Shown in pieces: positions 18,613 to 31,396 of a DNA stretch of 64,000 bases (position 1 is the first letter of the stretch; each line of letters opens with the position of its first letter). Position numbers and translations under genes: made by a program. The DNA is from Leptobrachium leishanense (Eukaryota; Chordata; Amphibia; Anura; Megophryidae): assembly GCA_009667805.1 (NCBI GenBank), contig CM019063.1:190398661-190462660 (forward strand). Reading direction: 5' to 3'. The notes beneath the pieces are model-generated. The model was given only the letters and a program-made list of their open reading frames with translations. It searched no databases and was not told the DNA's origin.

Positions 18613-18789
18613 CACTGTTTTTCTTTATGTGCATGCAGCAGTCTCACTGTAGGATTTTCCTCTCCTCATACACAGGCAGGTTGGGGTTCTAGGAAGAGCT
18701 TTTTTTTAAAAACTAAGACCCTCCCTCTGGTCTTATAAGGATCCTCTTCAGCCCAGGGCTTTCCAGTATTCTTCTGCCTGTCACAGCAG
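18613..18789 (+). repeat. DIRS left inverted terminal repeat
   Basis: Complementary to 33845-34003. Shared blocks include CACTGTTTTTCTTTATGTGC, TTTTCCTCT, CACAGGCAGGTT, GTTCTAGGA, AAGGATCCTC and CCAGGGCTT. Outer edge uncertain by tens of bases. Confidence 0.8.
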
Positions 18790-19410
18790 GTGGTGTTTAG
18801 ACAAGAATGGGTGGTGGGAGAATACAAACTGGCCCCATACCTGGAGGTACTACAAGACCCCAAGGACAGACAGATCCTGAGCCGGTACAGACTGAGCGCC
18901 CACAGCCTGGAAATCGAATCAGGGTGGCATAGACACACCTACAAGCCCAGGGAGAATAGACTGTGCCAGCATTGGGACCAGGGGGCCCTGGAAGAGGAGG
19001 TCCACTTCCTCCTACAGTGCCCCAAGTACTCAGCACTGAGGGAAACTCACTTCCAGAGACTCTCCGCTCTCATCCCGGACTTCACATCTATAGAAGAGAT
19101 GAGGAAACTCTACATCATACTGGGAGAAGAGGAGCCGGCGGTGAAAATATCTGCCCAATACGTCACAGAATGTCACAGACTGAGAGGAACATGAGAGATC
19201 CCGGACTTATAAATCCCCAACACGGACTCGCCCCCATCCCACCTTCATAATATCCCTTACCCCCGATAATGTCCATGGACTTGCACATTCCCCCCCATAT
19301 ATGTCCCACTACCCCCGCTCCACCCCATATGACCTCCCCATATGCTTTGGCAATGCTAAAATGTATTTGGTCCTGCCAATAAAGCGTATTTAGATTTTGA
19401 TTTGAGAAGC
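18790..19410 (+). mobile_element. LINE ORF2 C-terminal fragment with 3' end
   Basis: The open frame at 18790-19194 encodes LSRYRLSAHSLEIESGWH, then LCQHW and VHFLLQCPKYSALR. This is the cysteine/histidine-knuckle C-terminus found in several non-LTR retrotransposons. It is followed by a noncoding tail ending GCCAATAAAGCGTATTTAGA. It lies directly inside the DIRS left repeat, so it inserted there. Clade not assigned. Confidence 0.6.
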
Positions 19411-20176
19411 CAGGTGTTCTCTGGGGCCCCATTGATGTGTTCTGCTCAGGCTGGAAGGTCGCAGCGAGGGCAGGATGGCGGACTCGCCGGGAGTCATTTT
19501 GCCATATTGTTCAGGGCAGGACTGACGGGGGTTCGTCCTGTGATGTTTCCACGCAGGGGGATGATGCCGGATTGAACACAACTACAGGATACGTTGCACT
19601 GCAACACTGCAGATTGCAATGTTCTATCTGGATTTAATGGTACCAAATTTGAACTTGCTTTGTGGTGTTTTCGTCTTCTCTGTGATGATCCTCGACTGCT
19701 GCACGCCAGGTGCCTGTCAACATTTCAAGAGTGCTCACACCAAGCACACTCTGAGGCAAGGTAGTCTGTATTTTTCACTTTGTCGCTTCACTTTTTTCTT
19801 TGGTTTGTGGATTCCAATGGTTTTTATATCCTCCTCTCTTTGTACTGTAACATGTTCCGTCTCTCTCATGCCCCTGACAAACCTGAAAAAGGCTATGGCA
19901 AAGAAAAAGTACTCATCCAGCTCTTCCTGCAAACAACCCTTTCCGGTTTAAGAGAAAAGTTTGCAACTCCTGCTCTAAAGACTCGCTGGATTCCTCAAAA
20001 AAAGAGGCTATGTCTTCCTTTCTGCACTGGTTCCAGTCTAGTTTGGACGAGACTTTCAAGGATAAGCGTATGACTGCTTTGCAACCAATGCAGGACACCA
20101 ACATGCTGCCACTGCATCCTCCAAAATGTCAACGTTTCTAGGGGATTTGGAGGAAGAAGAGGCTGATGATGAAGTT

Positions 20177-20191
20177 AAGAAGCGGAACTTC
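20177..20191. repeat. L1 target site duplication, left
   Basis: AAGAAGCGGAACTTC, identical to 25932-25946 on the far side of the L1. Confidence 0.95.
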
Positions 20192-20325
20192 AGGGGGCGG
20201 AGTCTGGACGCCGACCGAGCCGGACGCATGGTGTAGGAGCTCCCGCACCTAGCCGTCAAAACGGAGCATAGCAGCAGCACACAGATCAATTTGACCCACC
20301 ATTTCGATTCCCCCTTACCGGGAGC

Positions 20326-21317
20326 ATGCCGGGAACCACCCGAGGGGGCAAAAAACCGGATCCACCGACCCCTGTAGTGGCGCCAATTTTCCAGCGCCGC
20401 GGCCTAGATGACAGCCAAGATGGCGGCCGGACCCGCGGCGAGGACACAGGCCTGGACTCGGTCCCAGGAGGGTCCCAACCAGCGTCTAGAGCTGATATAT
20501 CTCAGATTCTGGCCAGGATGGGGGACATGCAAGCGAGTCTGGCGATGGACATTGCTAAAATAGCCACGGAGGTACGTGCTGAAGTGGGGGCCTTGGCCTA
20601 CGCATTGGAGAATTGGAGGAAGGCACGGGGGACCTCGTGGCGGCTCACAATGCGCTGGCGCGCACTACTGACACGTTATCTCACCGCATGGACCGTATGG
20701 AACTTGCTCTGGAGGATGTCGCCAATAGATCCCGCCGCAACAACATCCGCCTGCGGGGATTGCCCGAATCTGTACAAACACGGGAGCTACACGAGACGGT
20801 GCTGGGCCTTCTCAAACGCTTGGTACCAGAGGTGCCCCCGGCCAGGTTACTCATGGACAGGATTCACAGAGCCCTGAGAGCTCCCCGGGCTGACTCCCAA
20901 CAGCCTCGTGATCATATATTCCGCCTTCATTATTACACAGTTAAGGAGGAAGTCATGCGAAAAAGCAGAGACGTGGACCTGGTGTATGAAGATGTGAAGC
21001 TCGCTCTGTTTCAGGACCTGGCACCGGAGACCTTGCAGCGTCGAAGGGCCTGGCGCCCCATCACAGCCCACCTGGGCCGTCATAACATCTGCTATGCCTG
21101 GGGCTTCCCATTCAAGCTCTTGGCCTTCGCTGGTGGTAAAACCTCCACTCTCACCCTACAGTCAGACCCGCAGCAATTCTTCACCCGCCTGGATTGCCCT
21201 CCTTTACCGGACGCGGGTAACCTGCTCTCGTCCCCCTCCCTGGCACCTCAGCTTACACCGTGCTGGGAGAAGGTGCCCTCCCGGATTCGAGAGGAGGGGG
21301 ACAGGGATCCCGGCTGA
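20326..21317 (+). pseudogene. L1 ORF1 RNA-binding protein, frameshifted
   Basis: ORF1 proteins coat the L1 RNA and act as chaperones. The ATG at 20326 starts MPGTTRGGKKPDPPTPV; the frame shifts near 20606 and continues to 21317. The second part has a coiled-coil (ALARTTDTLSHRMDRMELAL), the RRM-like RRNNIRLRGLPES and the C-terminal RDHIFRLHYYTVKEEVMRKS with FQDLAPETLQRRRAWRPI, all hallmarks of L1 ORF1. Confidence 0.88.
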
Positions 21318-21828
21318 GATGATGGGGAAACCTCGGTGGTGATATTGATTTTTCTCTTTTTGTTTACTTGCCCACATGGTATCAGGTGGTTGCATTAGCT
21401 GAGTTGTGAATGTTCCCCAAGTGCTATATAACCCTGTAATGTTCAGCTGATAATGTTCATGATAATGGTGGGGATACTGTCGTTGTTGTAAAGTTTTGTA
21501 ATGCTGTTTTCAGATCGTTTTTTCATGCTCCGTTACTTGCTCGGTGACGTCCGTTCTGCGATCCTACTGGTTTTCAACCAGGGTCGCGTCTCCTTTCTGA
21601 CCATCCCCATGGTCGTTCCGGCAATGGATAAGTCCGGAAGTTTTTTCTCTTCTTTTTTCTTTATGTGTCTTCTTCTCTTCTCTCATCTTTTCCTCCCCTC
21701 CCTCACCTCCCAGTCTTTTACCCCTTCTGTCCCTCTGTCTCCTTTCCCCCCATTGGGGTCCTCAGGGGTGCCGCCCTGTCCTGTGTACCTGATCTGGCCT
21801 GCCCGTGGCGTTCCCCTCCACTCCGCCC

Positions 21829-24800
21829 ATGATTCCTGAATGCCATATTTTGTCCCAGAATGTTAAGGGACTAAATTCCCCTACGAAGAGGAGATTGGTC
21901 CTCCGAGAATTAAAACGCGCACAATGTCAGATAGCATTCCTGCAGGAAACGCATTTTGCCCGGGCACGCCAGTTCAGTCTCACAGACCGCACCTTCCCAC
22001 GCACCCTTTTTCGCCTCCAGCACCGGTAAACGCCGGGGGGTTGCGATTTTACTACATAAATCATGCCAGATGACGTTTCAACATGTGGATAGAGATGATG
22101 AGGGCAGATATATCCTAATCCGGGGGACAATTTAATAATGTGGCTATCTCTTTGCTGAATGTCTATGCCCCCAACATCCCGGACGATTCTTTCTGGGCCC
22201 ATCTTACGACGCTCCTGCAGCTGACGGAAGGTTCCTTTCTGGTCATGGGGGGGGACTTTAACGCGGCCCCAGCGCCAGCAATTGACAGGAAATCAGGGGC
22301 GTTAGGTGCCAGACTTATGGCGTCTCCTCAGGATGCGATGCTAGCTCGGTTTATACATGACGCGCAGCTGCTCGACATTTGGCGACTCCATCACCCAGGA
22401 GACCACGATTTCTCCTTTTATTCTCACCCCCACTCCTCATACTCAAGGATAGACCTGTTTTTGTTGCCAACCAGAACGATCCCATTAACTACCCGCTCAG
22501 CGATAGGCTCCATTAGTTGGTCTGACCATGCGCCCGTGTCTGTATGGGTGAAACTGCCGGGAACTCGATCGGGTTGATCCTGGCGCCTCAACTCTTCCAT
22601 CTTACAATCGGCTGCAGTGCTGGAAGAAGTGTCTGCCCACCTGGACAGATACTTTGAGGAGAATGACCTAGACGATATTGGTCCTGACTCCTTGTGGCTG
22701 GCCCATAAGGCGGTCATACGAGGTCACCTGATTCAGATTGGTAGCAGGCTGAAGAGGGAGAGGATGAGTCTGCTGGTGGAACTTCAGGTGAGGCTAGCTG
22801 ACCGAGAAGCATGCACAAGTCCTCTCACCTCAGGCTGATTTTGATGCCCTGGCAACGGTACGCCGGGAACTCCGGTCAGCCTTACTGACGGATGTGGCCC
22901 GGTCCTTAGCCTGGACCAGGCGGACCTTTTATGAATATTCTAACAAGGCACATACCATGTTAGCGCGCAAATTGAGAAACCAAACTAGATCCAGACTGGT
23001 GACCTCGGCCCATACGCCCCAGGGTTCGATCACTACTATCCCCAGCGAGGTAAACCAGATTTTTACTGCATACTTTAAGCAATTATATAACCACTCCCCG
23101 GATCACTCCCTCCGCAATCCGGAACATGTGCGGGAGGTGCAGGAATTCCTGGCCACATGGAAAGGGCCGGGGCTCCCCCCCTCTTGCTGGAGGGTTGGGG
23201 TCAGAAGTCTCAGAGGCCGAGGTGGCTTCAGTGATTAAACAAATGAACCCCATAAGGCCCCGGGCCCGGACGGGTTTACGGCTTTTTATTATAAAAAATT
23301 CTCTCCTCACTTGAGCAAATATCTAGTTAAACTATATAATGGAATTTTGGAGGGACGATCGGTGCCTCCGGATTTCCTCCGATCTGATGTGATACTGATT
23401 CCTAAAGAGGGCAAAGATCCTTCCTTCCCCCACAACAATAGACCGATCTCTTTACTGAATGTTGATTATAAGATATTTACGAAAATCCTGGCCAACAGAC
23501 TAGGAGCACTCCTCCCCTCCATTATTCACCCGGACCAGGTCGGGTTCATTCCCACGAGGCAGGCATACGAAAATACAAGGAGAAACATGGTCCTGATCGA
23601 GAGAGCTCGCGCAATGGGGACGCCTTCTCTGCTCCTCTCCCTGGACGCGGAGAAGGCGTTCGATAGGGTGGGCTGGCCTTATTTATTTCACCTACTGGAG
23701 CACTGGGGATTTCCCCCTGGCTTTTGCGCTGCTATCCGGGTCCTGTATAATTCCCCCCTTACGAAAATAATCACCACGGGGGCCTCCCCGGAATCTTTCC
23801 CCATAGGTAATGGAACGCGACAGGGTTGCCCCCTGTCACCCATGCTCTTCGCTCTAGCCCTTGAGCCCCTACTGGATAAATTACGATCCTCCACGGCTAT
23901 CACAGGTTTACAGATTGGTGGGGAGGAATTCCTGGTGTCAGCATATGCGGACGACCTTCTCCTGACCATCACTGACCCGGTCCATTCTGTGCCCCATTTG
24001 CTCTCCCTTCTTCGGGATTTCTCGGATATTTCCGGGTTTAAGATCAATATAGATAAATCTCGCGCGTTGCCGATAGGCATACCGAAAACGGAGGTCGACC
24101 GGTTGCGTCTCCTCACGGGATTTCACTTCTCCACCTCTTCTCGCACATATCTGGGAGTGAAGCTGACCAGTGATCCCGCAGCAATGATTAGAGCTAACTA
24201 CGATGTACTGATCCAACGTCTTATAGCTGATATGGACACTTGGGATGCCTTTAATGTCTCCTGGGTGGGTCGTATTGCTAGCGTAAAAATAAATCTACTC
24301 CCCCGAATCCTGTACTTGTTCCAAACCCTCCCGGTGCCAGTCCCTCCGGCCTCGTTGGCGCATCTACAGTCCCATGTGGACCGGTTCATCTGGCATAATA
24401 AACGACATAGGGTGGCTAGAAGAGTGTTACATAGACCGAGGGTGGTGGGAGGTTTGGGAGTTCCGAGTTTGTTACAATATTATCATGCTGCCCAACTAGC
24501 ACAGTTTGTTACCTTTCATGCACCACCTGGTACGCACCGTTGGGCGGACTTAGAGTCGCATCTCTTTGCTCCTGCTCTGCCGCAATTCTATTTTTGGCTT
24601 CCAAAACCTATCGTCCAATCCTTCGCTCCACCTGCACTGCCACCATTAACTCTCTACAAATCTGGGACACTGTGAATCGTCGCTTCACTTTTGCCAAAGA
24701 ACATTCAGCTATGATGCCTTTTCTCCGCAACCGAAAGTTTGAACCGGGCCTATGCCCTCGCCCTTTTGCAAATCTGGAGGACTTGGGCCTTCAGAGGATC

Positions 24801-25622
24801 CACCACCTTTACTCAGCGGGGGCACCGCTTCAGTTTGAGAACATCCGACAAAGAGGTCCGGTGGGACCAGCGGACTTCTTTCGCTACCTGCAGGTCATGG
24901 ACTATGCGCGGACGCCTGAAGTCCGTATGGCCGCCACGTCTTCCTTGACGGCGTTTGAGGCTCGCTGTAATGACGCTCGCATCACGAAATCAATGATATC
25001 CTCGCTTTATGTCTCCCTCTGTTCCAGCTCCCCAATCTGGGGGGACCCAACTTATGTTGCACGCTGGGAGCGAGATGTGGGAGATGCCCTGCCCAGTGAA
25101 GAATGGGAGGATATTTGGGACAATGTGGCACACTGCTCCATCAATGTGGCCCATCAGGAACAGGCTTACAAGATGCTGTTTCGCTGGTATGTTACCCCCT
25201 CACAACTTTCTCACATGGACGGGTCTTCCTCTGACTTATGTTGGAGAGGTTGCGGCACTAAGGGCTCGTTCTACCACATGTGGTGGACATGCCCCCTGAT
25301 CCGACGCTTTTGGCTTCAGATTCATGCCCTCATCCAAGAAGTCCTGCAGTGTGGAGTGGCTCTCGACCCATGGACATTCCTTCTTCACCGCACCCAGGAC
25401 GCCCTATCGAGACCGGAGAATAAGCTGTTGCATAAAATGGTCTTGGCGGCTAGAAGAGCGGTGGCCCAAGGCTGGAGATCTGTGTCCCTTCCGTCTATGG
25501 CGCAGGTGTACCTTCGGATTAGAGATAATATGGACATGGATCGTTTATCGGCTCTTGTACATGATACCATGCCCCAACATAGTAAGATTTGGGACCCCTG
25601 GCTGGAGTTTGATGTGGGTTAA
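21829..25622 (+). pseudogene. L1 ORF2 endonuclease/reverse transcriptase, broken
   Basis: ORF2 nicks the target and copies the RNA. The start MIPECHILSQNVKGLNSPTK leads the AP endonuclease, with QETHF, NVYAPNIP, GGDFN, SRIDLF and SDHAP (to about 22577). The RT domain (23200-24200) has RPISLLNVDYKIFTKILANR, GFIPTRQ, GTRQGCPLSPMLF and the catalytic YADD at 23944-23955. The C-terminus has a cysteine knuckle (CWRGCGTKGSFYHMWWTCP). There are frame changes between 22029 and 22140, around 22840-22890, near 23180-23290 and near 24620, plus a TGA at 22575. No active protein is expected. Confidence 0.9.
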
Positions 25623-25931
25623 GAGCTGGACTGCTTGTTTTTCAGGCGGGTTATGATACCTGGGTTATGTACTCCTTTGGGGCGGCACCCTATCTCCTTC
25701 CCCCTTCTCCCCTCCCTATGAGGTCTCTTCCTCTCTCTTTTTCCTCCATGTTTGTGTTTCTTTGATCTTTTTCTTATTTCTTCTTTTACCCCCTCTTCGG
25801 GGTCCCCCCCTGCAGTCTTTTGGCAGGGGCTTCTCAGGGCTAACCAGTAGCAATCTCTAAAATTGTGGTTTTGTGATAAGATGCCCTTTTTGTCTTTGAA
25901 AAATGGAAAATAAAGAATTATAAAAAAAAAA

Positions 25932-25946
25932 AAGAAGCGGAACTTC
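25932..25946. repeat. L1 target site duplication, right
   Basis: Exact copy of 20177-20191 directly after the poly(A). DIRS gag-like sequence resumes here. Confidence 0.95.
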
Positions 25947-26289
25947 CGGATCCTGATAACCCGTGTGAGGAATCGAGATGTTTTTCTGAAGAAGATGTCC
26001 CTCTCCTCATCAAGGATATGAGGGTTGTCATGAACAAGGACTATGGAAGCTCTTCAAGCAGATCTTTTCCTTTGCACCCCATTTTTGGAAAAGTTACGGA
26101 ACAAGAATAGAAATTCCAAGCTAAGAGAACCTCTATTTAACATTTTAAGTTGCTCTTCCCTTTCAAGGACAATTCCTGGTTTCGTGCAGATTGCCCTAAG
26201 GCGGACGTTCCAATGGCTCAACTTGTACAAAAATCTTCCATTCCTTTGGGGTGACTGACTTGGTTGTCCGACTATGGACAACTATTTTG

Positions 26290-26975
26290 TATGATCTGGG
26301 TCATCCACTGGACGCGACTATGGACAACCCAGGTTGACCAACAGACAGACAGACGAACGCAGTGAAGACCACCGACCTGCAGGAGAAGAAGTAAAAAAAA
26401 AAAAGCAGCCAGACTGAAGGGGAAAAAAAGCCGCCGAAGACCACTAGACTACAGAAAAAGAAAAAAAGGGAACTCTGCTATTCTTCTTATAGGTGTTTAA
26501 ACCAATAAAAAAAATACATTGAAGATGTGTCTAAATAATAAATAAGGTCTTTTAAAAAAATCAAAAAATTTGTCAAAAGAATACCAAAAATACAAAAATA
26601 TTTTCATAATAATAAATAAAACTTTGCTGAAAATGAAAAGTAATAAACCGTTTAATAAAAAGTTAAATATTATTTTACATTGAAACCTATGGGATTTGCC
26701 TGTTTAAACCTGTCGAATTGAACCACTGAAAATCAGGGCATTTTTTCATGTATGCTGTACCAGGTTGTTCGACTTCGTCCAGCAAATCCCATTCAAATGG
26801 GAAAGATCGCTATTCTGATGTAGTCGCATGAAGTTGGCTGAAGTCATCCGATGGAAGTCGGAGGCAGTGGAAGAGGGCTGAATCTCCTCTGTGTTGTGGG
26901 ATTAGTTAGACGACTACAGACAACTTGTTAGTCCCACTAATATAGACCAAATGGACAGGTAGCCTTAAGGATACA
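26290..26975. repeat. Unassigned insertion with MITE-family relic
   Basis: Noncoding and AT-rich. The segment 26640-26735 resembles the interior of the 0.9-kb MITEs (AATAAACCGTTTAAT, ACATTGAAACCTATGGGATT, GAATTGAACCAC, CAGGGCATT). Ends not identified. DIRS coding relics resume near 26985. Confidence 0.4.
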
Positions 26976-27869
26976 ATCGATAGGAAGTGTGAAACGTCCT
27001 TGAAGGCTTTTTGTGACCTTTTCGGCACATGCAAGAGCCGTTACTGCCTCTGCTCCAGTGGCAAGGGCTCAAAGTGTCTGGCTGCGTTCACTTGAGGCAT
27101 CTTTATCTAAAGACTCGGGTGAAGAACCTGTGACCTTGTTGCGATCCTTTTGTATGGCTAATGACTTTGTGATGCTACCATGGAATCCTAGCATTTGGCA
27201 GCCAGCTCTATGGGGCTGCCTTCTGTGACCAGAACAGCTGTTTGACTACGTTCACGGGACACTGATTCAACATCTAAATCTTCGCTATGTGACTTGCCCT
27301 TTGAACCTCAAAAACTATTTGGCGCTGCCTTGGAAAATCTGTTGAAGCAAATGGCTTAGGAAAAAAGTGCACTTCTGCAGTCTGGACGCAAGGAGGTCTG
27401 GAATGATAATTTTTTTCAGCCCAGGAGGGATCCATATAGACATCATTATTTTCATTTTTCCTTTCCTAGAAACCCGGACAAAAGACCTAGAGAAGATCAG
27501 AGAGGTTTTCAAAGTTTCAAGAGAAGGAAATACTGACTCCAGGCCACTAGTAGCCAGACTGCTACATTTCACAGATCAGTGGGCTACTGCAACAAGGGAA
27601 GAGTGGGTTATCGCATCGAGTTTCTATCCCACCCTCGTCATCATTTCCTGGTTTCTCTCTCCCCTTCCCAAAAACTTCAGGATTGTCTCTGGAAAGAGGT
27701 CATGAAATAGTGGAACTCGTCCTGGTTCAGCAGGATCTGAAGGTTTCTATTCTCGTCTGTTTCTAGTGCCCAAGACAGGCTGGTCCTTTCATCCTCTCCT
27801 GTATTTGAAACTCTTAAATTGAGTACTGGGTATTGCACAGGGCGTTTCAAATGAACACTGTGTTGTCCA

Positions 27870-28400
27870 TTATTCTGTTTGTGAGAAAAGGAGATTTCCT
27901 AGCAGCTGTCGATTTAAAAGATGCTTATTTACATATTCTGGTAAATCAAAGATCCGAATATTTCTCAGGTTTACAATTCCTAGAAACTGTGCTGTAAGGC
28001 ATTTCCAATTCATAGCCCTTCCATTCGGCCTTTCTTCCGCTCCAAAAATATTCACAAAGATCCTGTCCTTCCTCATGGCACATTTGTGGAAACAAGGTGT
28101 ATTGCTTCCCATATCTGGATGATCTTCTCGTCAAAGAGGGATTGAGACACCAGTTGCTTCCTGATCTCTCCAGAACTCTAGATTGCCTTCAATGACACGG
28201 TTGGCTGATCAACTGGTACAAGTCAAAGCTTACTCCTTCAACGTCAATCGTGTACCTGGTACTTCTTTTGGATACGTCTCAGGAAAAAGGTTTTTCTACC
28301 AGAAGACAAGCTGTTCCAATTTCAAGGAGCTGTGGTTTCTTGAATACGAACTCCCTCGGTGTCGATTCGAAGGGCCATGCAAGTCCTGAGATATCTGACA
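27870..28400 (+). pseudogene. DIRS reverse transcriptase relic
   Basis: A broken frame carries FLAAVDLKDAYLHILVN, then HFQFIALPFGLSSAPKIFTK in another frame, then YLDDLLVKEGLRHQLLPDLS. These are RT blocks of the DIRS/Ty3 type with the catalytic pair in YLDD. Multiple stops and frame changes are present. Confidence 0.8.
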
Positions 28401-28403
28401 GCT

Positions 28404-28473
28404 GGACATACTTGAAAATGAGAGAAATCTTAATGTATCCTTCCTGGTAAAATACTTTGCAAATAAATAAATA
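28404..28473 (+). repeat. SINE 3' tail copy inside DIRS
   Basis: GGACATACTTGAAAATGAGA, followed by the CTTCCTGGTAAAATACTTTG block and AAATAAATAAATA. It interrupts the DIRS RT/RNase H junction. Confidence 0.75.
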
Positions 28474-28639
28474 TTTGCAAAGGGATACCCTTCCAGCTTG
28501 GGACGGTTCTTAATCATTCCTGGATGGTCAAATGTTGCGGTGTCTTTCAACGGTTCTGTATCTACAAGGGTGGATGGCGTCCCCTTTTCTGAGGACAGGA
28601 AAACACTCTCACCCAAGAAGGATTATCCTTAAGACGAAA

Positions 28640-29110
28640 GCCTCAGGCGCAAGTTGGGGAGCACATCTGGGCCCTCATGTTGCACGCAGTTCCTGGGTCA
28701 AATGGGACGCAGCCCAATCCTCCAATTAAAGAGAACTTATGGCAGTCTTTTTAGCTCTTCGTGCTTTCAAGGTTCAGGTTCAACACAGGGCTGTTCAGGT
28801 CCAGTTATACAATTATACTACAGTCCATTACATAAACTGGCAGGGGAGCACTCATTCCCTGAAACTGGAAATGCTGTGTGCGGACCTTCTTTCATGGGCA
28901 GAATGCCACCTTTCTGATCTTCTGCAGTGCATATTCAAGGAAGGCTGAACAATCTGGTGGACGATCTCAGCCGTTCACGTTGGTGTCATACCAACTGGTT
29001 TCTCTCCAGGAAGACCTTTCATTCCATCATGGACATGTTTGGCACTCCAGAAATAGATATCATGGCTTTCCAAACAAACAAAAAGATGGGATCATCCAGA
29101 TTTTCTGGCT
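28640..29110 (+). pseudogene. DIRS RNase H domain relic
   Basis: Peptides LGAHLGPHVARSSWVKWD-like (from mixed frames), RELMAVFLALRAF, and HIQGRLNNLVDDLSRSRW followed by FGTPEIDIMAFQTNKKM. The order matches the RNase H region downstream of DIRS RT. Frame changes occur near 28690 and 28925. Confidence 0.75.
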
Positions 29111-29329
29111 GCCACGGCGATCCAGTGGAACATTCATTTGACGTACACCTTCCCTTTGATTGTTTTGATTCCCAATATCCTGTAGAAGGTATGTGTGGAT
29201 CAAGCACATCTTATCCTGGTGGCGCCCTTTTGGCCAAAGAGAGGTTGGTTTCCAGAACTTTAACGTTTGACAAAAGGTTGTCATTGGAAAATTCCAGTCA
29301 GCATGGATGTGCTGGAGCACAACCTGTTT

Positions 29330-30110
29330 CCATTGTGAATTCTGAAGACATAAAACCTAACCGCCTCGTTTCTGAAGCCTCCATTTTGAAGTCGGAAGGA
29401 ATGGACAATGATGTGATTCACATTATTCAACAGGCTAACAAGTCTTCTACAAGCCGTATTTATTTGAAGGTCTGGAAAAAGTTTTGTTCTTTATGCGCGG
29501 CATTGCGTTATTTGGATCTGTTCCAGATTTCAGCAGCTCGGATGTTGCTCTTTCTTCAACTGGGATTTGCCAAGGTTCTTTGTCCTTGCACCCTCATAGT
29601 GCATATTTCAGTTATTTTTTAATGAAGAATCTGGCTGATCATCCTCTAGGCAGGTGTTTTGTGAGAGCCATCACTAGACTTAGGCCGACAATTTGAGAAG
29701 TAGTGCTTCCATGGGACTTACCGGTCATTCTCAAGGCCTCGCTGTGCTTCCCCATTTGAACCTCTACTCAAATGCACCTTTGAGTTGCTCTCTCTAAAGA
29801 CTGTGTTCTTGATTGCCATCACATCTGTGAAACCCCTGGGGGAATTGCAAGCGATTTCTGCGGATGCTCCTTACACTGTGTTTCATAAGGATAAGATGGT
29901 CCTACTGTCTTTTCTACCTAAGGCCACCTCTTTTGAGAATCTCTCACAAGAAATAGTTTTGCCTTCATTTTATCCTAACCTGATCTTGGACAATGACAAA
30001 CGCCCTCATCTTCTGGACGTCAGAAGATGCCTTAAGCTTTACTTACGAAGTAAGAAATGGATCCCTATGATAGCGCTCAAACATGCAAGAAGTATATATA
30101 GATTGTTGTA
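29330..30110 (+). pseudogene. DIRS tyrosine recombinase, N-terminal relic
   Basis: Contains ANKSSTSRIYLKVWKKFCSL, typical of the core-binding domain, and LSLKTVFLIAITSVKPLGEL, the start of the catalytic domain. The RRxGEL-type arginine position reads K-P in this copy, a probable loss. The frame ends at 30110, where a compound insertion begins. Confidence 0.75.
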
Positions 30111-30255
30111 GTGCAACTGATGCGTGAAGGTGTGAAAACAGCAGAATCCGGCTACAGCTGGGGTGTATCATGTACAGAAAGAAAAAACCTTCAGTGGCGC
30201 AACATAGATATAATCAATATATAAATAGAGATATACCGAGATCCTAGGACATCTA

Positions 30256-30956
30256 GGGCCCTATTACATTCTTCGCGCACAATTTTGCACGTGCGCAAAA
30301 ACACATTAACGCGAGGGGAAAAAACCTTTGCGCTGAACGTCGCATTTAAGACGTTCGCGCACAAAATGCGCGTTAACGTCTAACGCGAGTTAACCTGCGC
30401 GAAAGAAAGTTTGTGCGCGCATCCCATACTTTACATTGTGAGGGCAAATGCGTTCGTGCGCTGGTATGCGGAAGGTATTACAATCGATGCGCAAATTTTT
30501 ACGAACGACGTTTGCGCGCATAATTTTAACGTCTTTTAAAAGCTGGTGGTAACTGCAAATCTAAACGTTCTGGCCAAAACGAAATACACCAGCACGAAAA
30601 AAAAAATACAGCACAGTATAGTTACACATTCTACACATACCCAAACAATAAAATTGAGAGGTTGTGCATGTTTTTTTTATTGCTGCAGCATATATACTCA
30701 GATTGATTTTGACAGGCGTAAAAACTGAACGGGAGACAATTGTGGTTCTTAATTCTGATTGCCCACCGATTTCTGCGCGCAGCGTTTATTTGCGCACGTT
30801 TTCACATGTATTTTTTCCGAGCGATATTTTCGGACGGATGAAAAAATGCGCTCGGGTCGTAATACCAGCGTTAATTTACGCGCGTTAATGTTTAACACTG
30901 CGCGCAAAAAAATTGTGCTGCGCGAGCGTTTTTGCGCAAGGAATGTAATAGAGCCC
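30256..30956. mobile_element. CpG-rich MITE, GGGCCCTATTACATTC ends
   Basis: The left end GGGCCCTATTACATTCTTCG and the right end (complement) GGGCTCTATTACATTCCTTG are inverted repeats. It is flanked by CTA/TTA, a TWA-type duplication with one change. The 701-bp interior is dense in GCGC and ACG words, unlike the AT-rich flanks. No convincing ORF. The right end resembles that of the insertion ending at 12191. Confidence 0.8.
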
Positions 30957-31205
30957 TTAATGTTGGAAGACGTCTGGTATATACAGGTTACCTATAAAAT
31001 CTACGTATATTCTTAAATGTGATTGCCCAAATTAGTGTGCTCTAGTAAAATGCAGTGTTAAAGCGTGTAACGAACACTTGTGCATGTATACATGAGCAAA
31101 GGGTAAAACCTGTCACGGCGCAACATATAATAGATAATTATGTACACACAGTATTAAAATAACTGGAATATTGTAAAATAGACATGTAATGGTCAGCGAG
31201 ATAAG

Positions 31206-31396
31206 GTACCGTATTTTCTGGAGTATAAGACGACCGGGTGTATAAGACGACCCCCTAAGTTTCCAGTTAAAAAATAGGTTTTGGGCTATACTCGTCATAT
31301 TGTATTGTATATCCCGTGTATAAGATGACCCCCAATTTTTGGGGGATGTTTTTAAATATAAAAAGTAGTCTTATACACCAGAAAATACTGTACTTA
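31206..31396. repeat. Palindromic MITE, TATAAGACGACC ends
   Basis: The left half TACCGTATTTTCTGGAGTAT-AAGACGACC is complementary to the right half GTCTTATACACCAGAAAATA-CTGTAC. AAGACGACCCCC occurs twice at the left. About 190 bp and noncoding. Confidence 0.75.

Larger units (their letters stand above)
20192..25931 (+). mobile_element. Full-length Tx1-like L1 retrotransposon
   Basis: A non-LTR element of about 5.74 kb with a GC-rich 5' region (from AGGGGGCGGAGTC), ORF1, ORF2 with AP endonuclease and reverse transcriptase, a 3' UTR and a short poly(A) tail. It is flanked by an exact 15-bp target duplication. The element interrupts the DIRS gag region. It has accumulated several frameshifts and at least one stop, but the intact duplication suggests it is younger than its host. 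The ORF1 type and the combination RT plus C-terminal CxxxC knuckle point to the Tx1/L1 group of frogs and fishes. Confidence 0.93.
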
